NCBI GenBank assembly: GCA_003233255.1
Contig: QILH01000325.1
Coordinates: 1 to 15,323 of the forward strand
Direction of reading: 5' to 3'
Source: Gammaproteobacteria bacterium
Lineage (GTDB): Bacteria > Pseudomonadota > Gammaproteobacteria > UBA6429 > Thiohalophilaceae
DNA: 15,323 nucleotides
The notes beneath the pieces were generated by a model, which ran no database searches, had not been told where the DNA came from, and saw nothing but the letters and a program-made list of their open reading frames with translations. The translations under genes were made by a program, and so were the position numbers. This document shows positions 14,797 to 15,323 of this stretch, piece after piece. How positions within the stretch are numbered: the first letter of the stretch is position 1; each line of letters begins with the position of its first letter.

Positions 14797-15323
14797 ATGA
14801 ACCGAAATGAGTATCTGCGTTTTATGCAAACCTTAACGGGTGAAAATACCCCGCAAGGCGTGCGTAAGATAGCAAACCTGGTTCTTGAACATGTTGATGT
14901 TATCCAGCCTCTTGGTACTCACCAAGGTCAGCGCATAAGAAGGACTGTACGGCTTGCCCAAGATCATTGGGTGACATTAGCAACAGACATTACCGTAGAA
15001 ATTAATGATGCAGGTGATACAGTTGCCCCAATCACTCGATTAAAATCTTTACAAGTTGGCCCTTTTCGAGGGTTTGCGAGACAAGAGGACTTCGATCTGG
15101 ATAGTTCCCTAGTGTTGATTTATGGCCCAAATGGTACAGGAAAATCCAGTTTTTGTGAGGCTTTGGAGTATGCTCTTCTAGGAAGTGTCACAGAAGCAGA
15201 TAGTAAGCGCATTGGCCAACATGAATATTTAAAGAATGCATATGTTGGGCAATTTACCAAACCCGTTGTTGAAGCCTTTAATATAGAAGGTAAGGCAGTC
15301 CCCGTTGAAGCTAATGAGGCACA
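14797..15323 (+). CDS. SMC/RecF-like P-loop ATPase, N-terminal part (runs off right edge)
   Basis: An open frame from the ATG at 14797 to the window edge, 175 codons, with AAGGGA at 14783-14788 as a good ribosome binding site. Residues 81-130 form the typical start of an SMC/Rad50/RecF-type ATPase: RLKSLQVGPFRGF, FDLDSSLVLI, Walker A GPNGTGKSS at 110-118, then FCEALEYALLG. The first 80 residues are an extra N-terminal segment with no motif I recognise. Proteins of this kind occur beside type I restriction genes and in several anti-phage systems (for example RloC-like nucleases or Lamassu-type SMC proteins), but the deciding C-terminal domain lies outside the window. The gene follows the hsdS remnant by 18 bp and was probably cotranscribed with the original restriction locus. 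Confidence 0.82.
   Translation, partial: MNRNEYLRFMQTLTGENTPQGVRKIANLVLEHVDVIQPLGTHQGQRIRRTVRLAQDHWVTLATDITVEINDAGDTVAPITRLKSLQVGPFRGFARQEDFDLDSSLVLIYGPNGTGKSSFCEALEYALLGSVTEADSKRIGQHEYLKNAYVGQFTKPVVEAFNIEGKAVPVEANEA

Noticed and set aside
1..15323. CRISPR arrays, tRNA or rRNA genes, insertion sequences, type VI secretion genes
   Set aside because: No regularly spaced repeats, cloverleaf, rRNA, transposase or terminal repeats were seen. The kinase/phosphatase/FHA set alone is not enough for type VI secretion, since no structural secretion gene is present.

Overview
The window looks like a stretch of gammaproteobacterial chromosome with intermediate base composition. The evidence is a yicC, rph, rdgB, hemW gene set close to the E. 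coli proteins, a Rof (YaeO) homologue, a Mak-type ROK fructokinase and a Crp/Vfr/Clp-type regulator. The genus cannot be named from this sequence. Most genes are ordinary core genes, but signalling genes are interleaved with them, and the right end enters a different kind of DNA: an AT-richer accessory region that looks like a defence island.

Layout. (1) 1-377, minus: the N-terminal part of yicC, running off the left edge. (2) 536-2310, plus: a soluble Ser/Thr protein kinase and a PP2C phosphatase, 2 bp apart. (3) 2566-3904: rph and rdgB, for RNA 3' maturation and nucleotide-pool cleaning. (4) 3910-6167: an exported trypsin-like protease with an unrecognised Cys-containing C-terminal region, overlapping a membrane protein with an N-terminal FHA (phosphothreonine-binding) domain. 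Genes 2 and 4 look like one phospho-signalling module split around rph-rdgB. (5) 6216-9575: a compact run of hemW, a CPXCG zinc-ribbon protein, a Rof-like Rho inhibitor, a PrcB-like lipoprotein with a TTG start, a cupin and a Mak-like fructokinase, mostly overlapping or a few bases apart. (6) 9634-10161: a histidine-phosphatase-family lipoprotein in which the usual second catalytic His is Asn. (7) 10226-12874, minus: an 882-residue membrane c-di-GMP enzyme (sensor-PAS-GGDEF-EAL, all signature motifs present), convergent with the lipoprotein. (8) 13407-14090, plus: a Crp/Clp-type regulator divergent from the c-di-GMP gene, across about 530 bp with no convincing gene. (9) 14100-15323: the C-terminal remnant of a type I restriction specificity subunit (HsdS), followed 18 bp later by the start of an SMC/RecF-like P-loop ATPase that runs off the right edge.

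The most interesting points are the split kinase/phosphatase/FHA/protease module inserted in two housekeeping neighbourhoods, the pairing of a c-di-GMP enzyme with a Crp/Clp-type regulator whose cAMP pocket has changed, and the truncated hsdS with its downstream ATPase. No complete new system can be shown from this window alone. The last element is cut off by the window edge.
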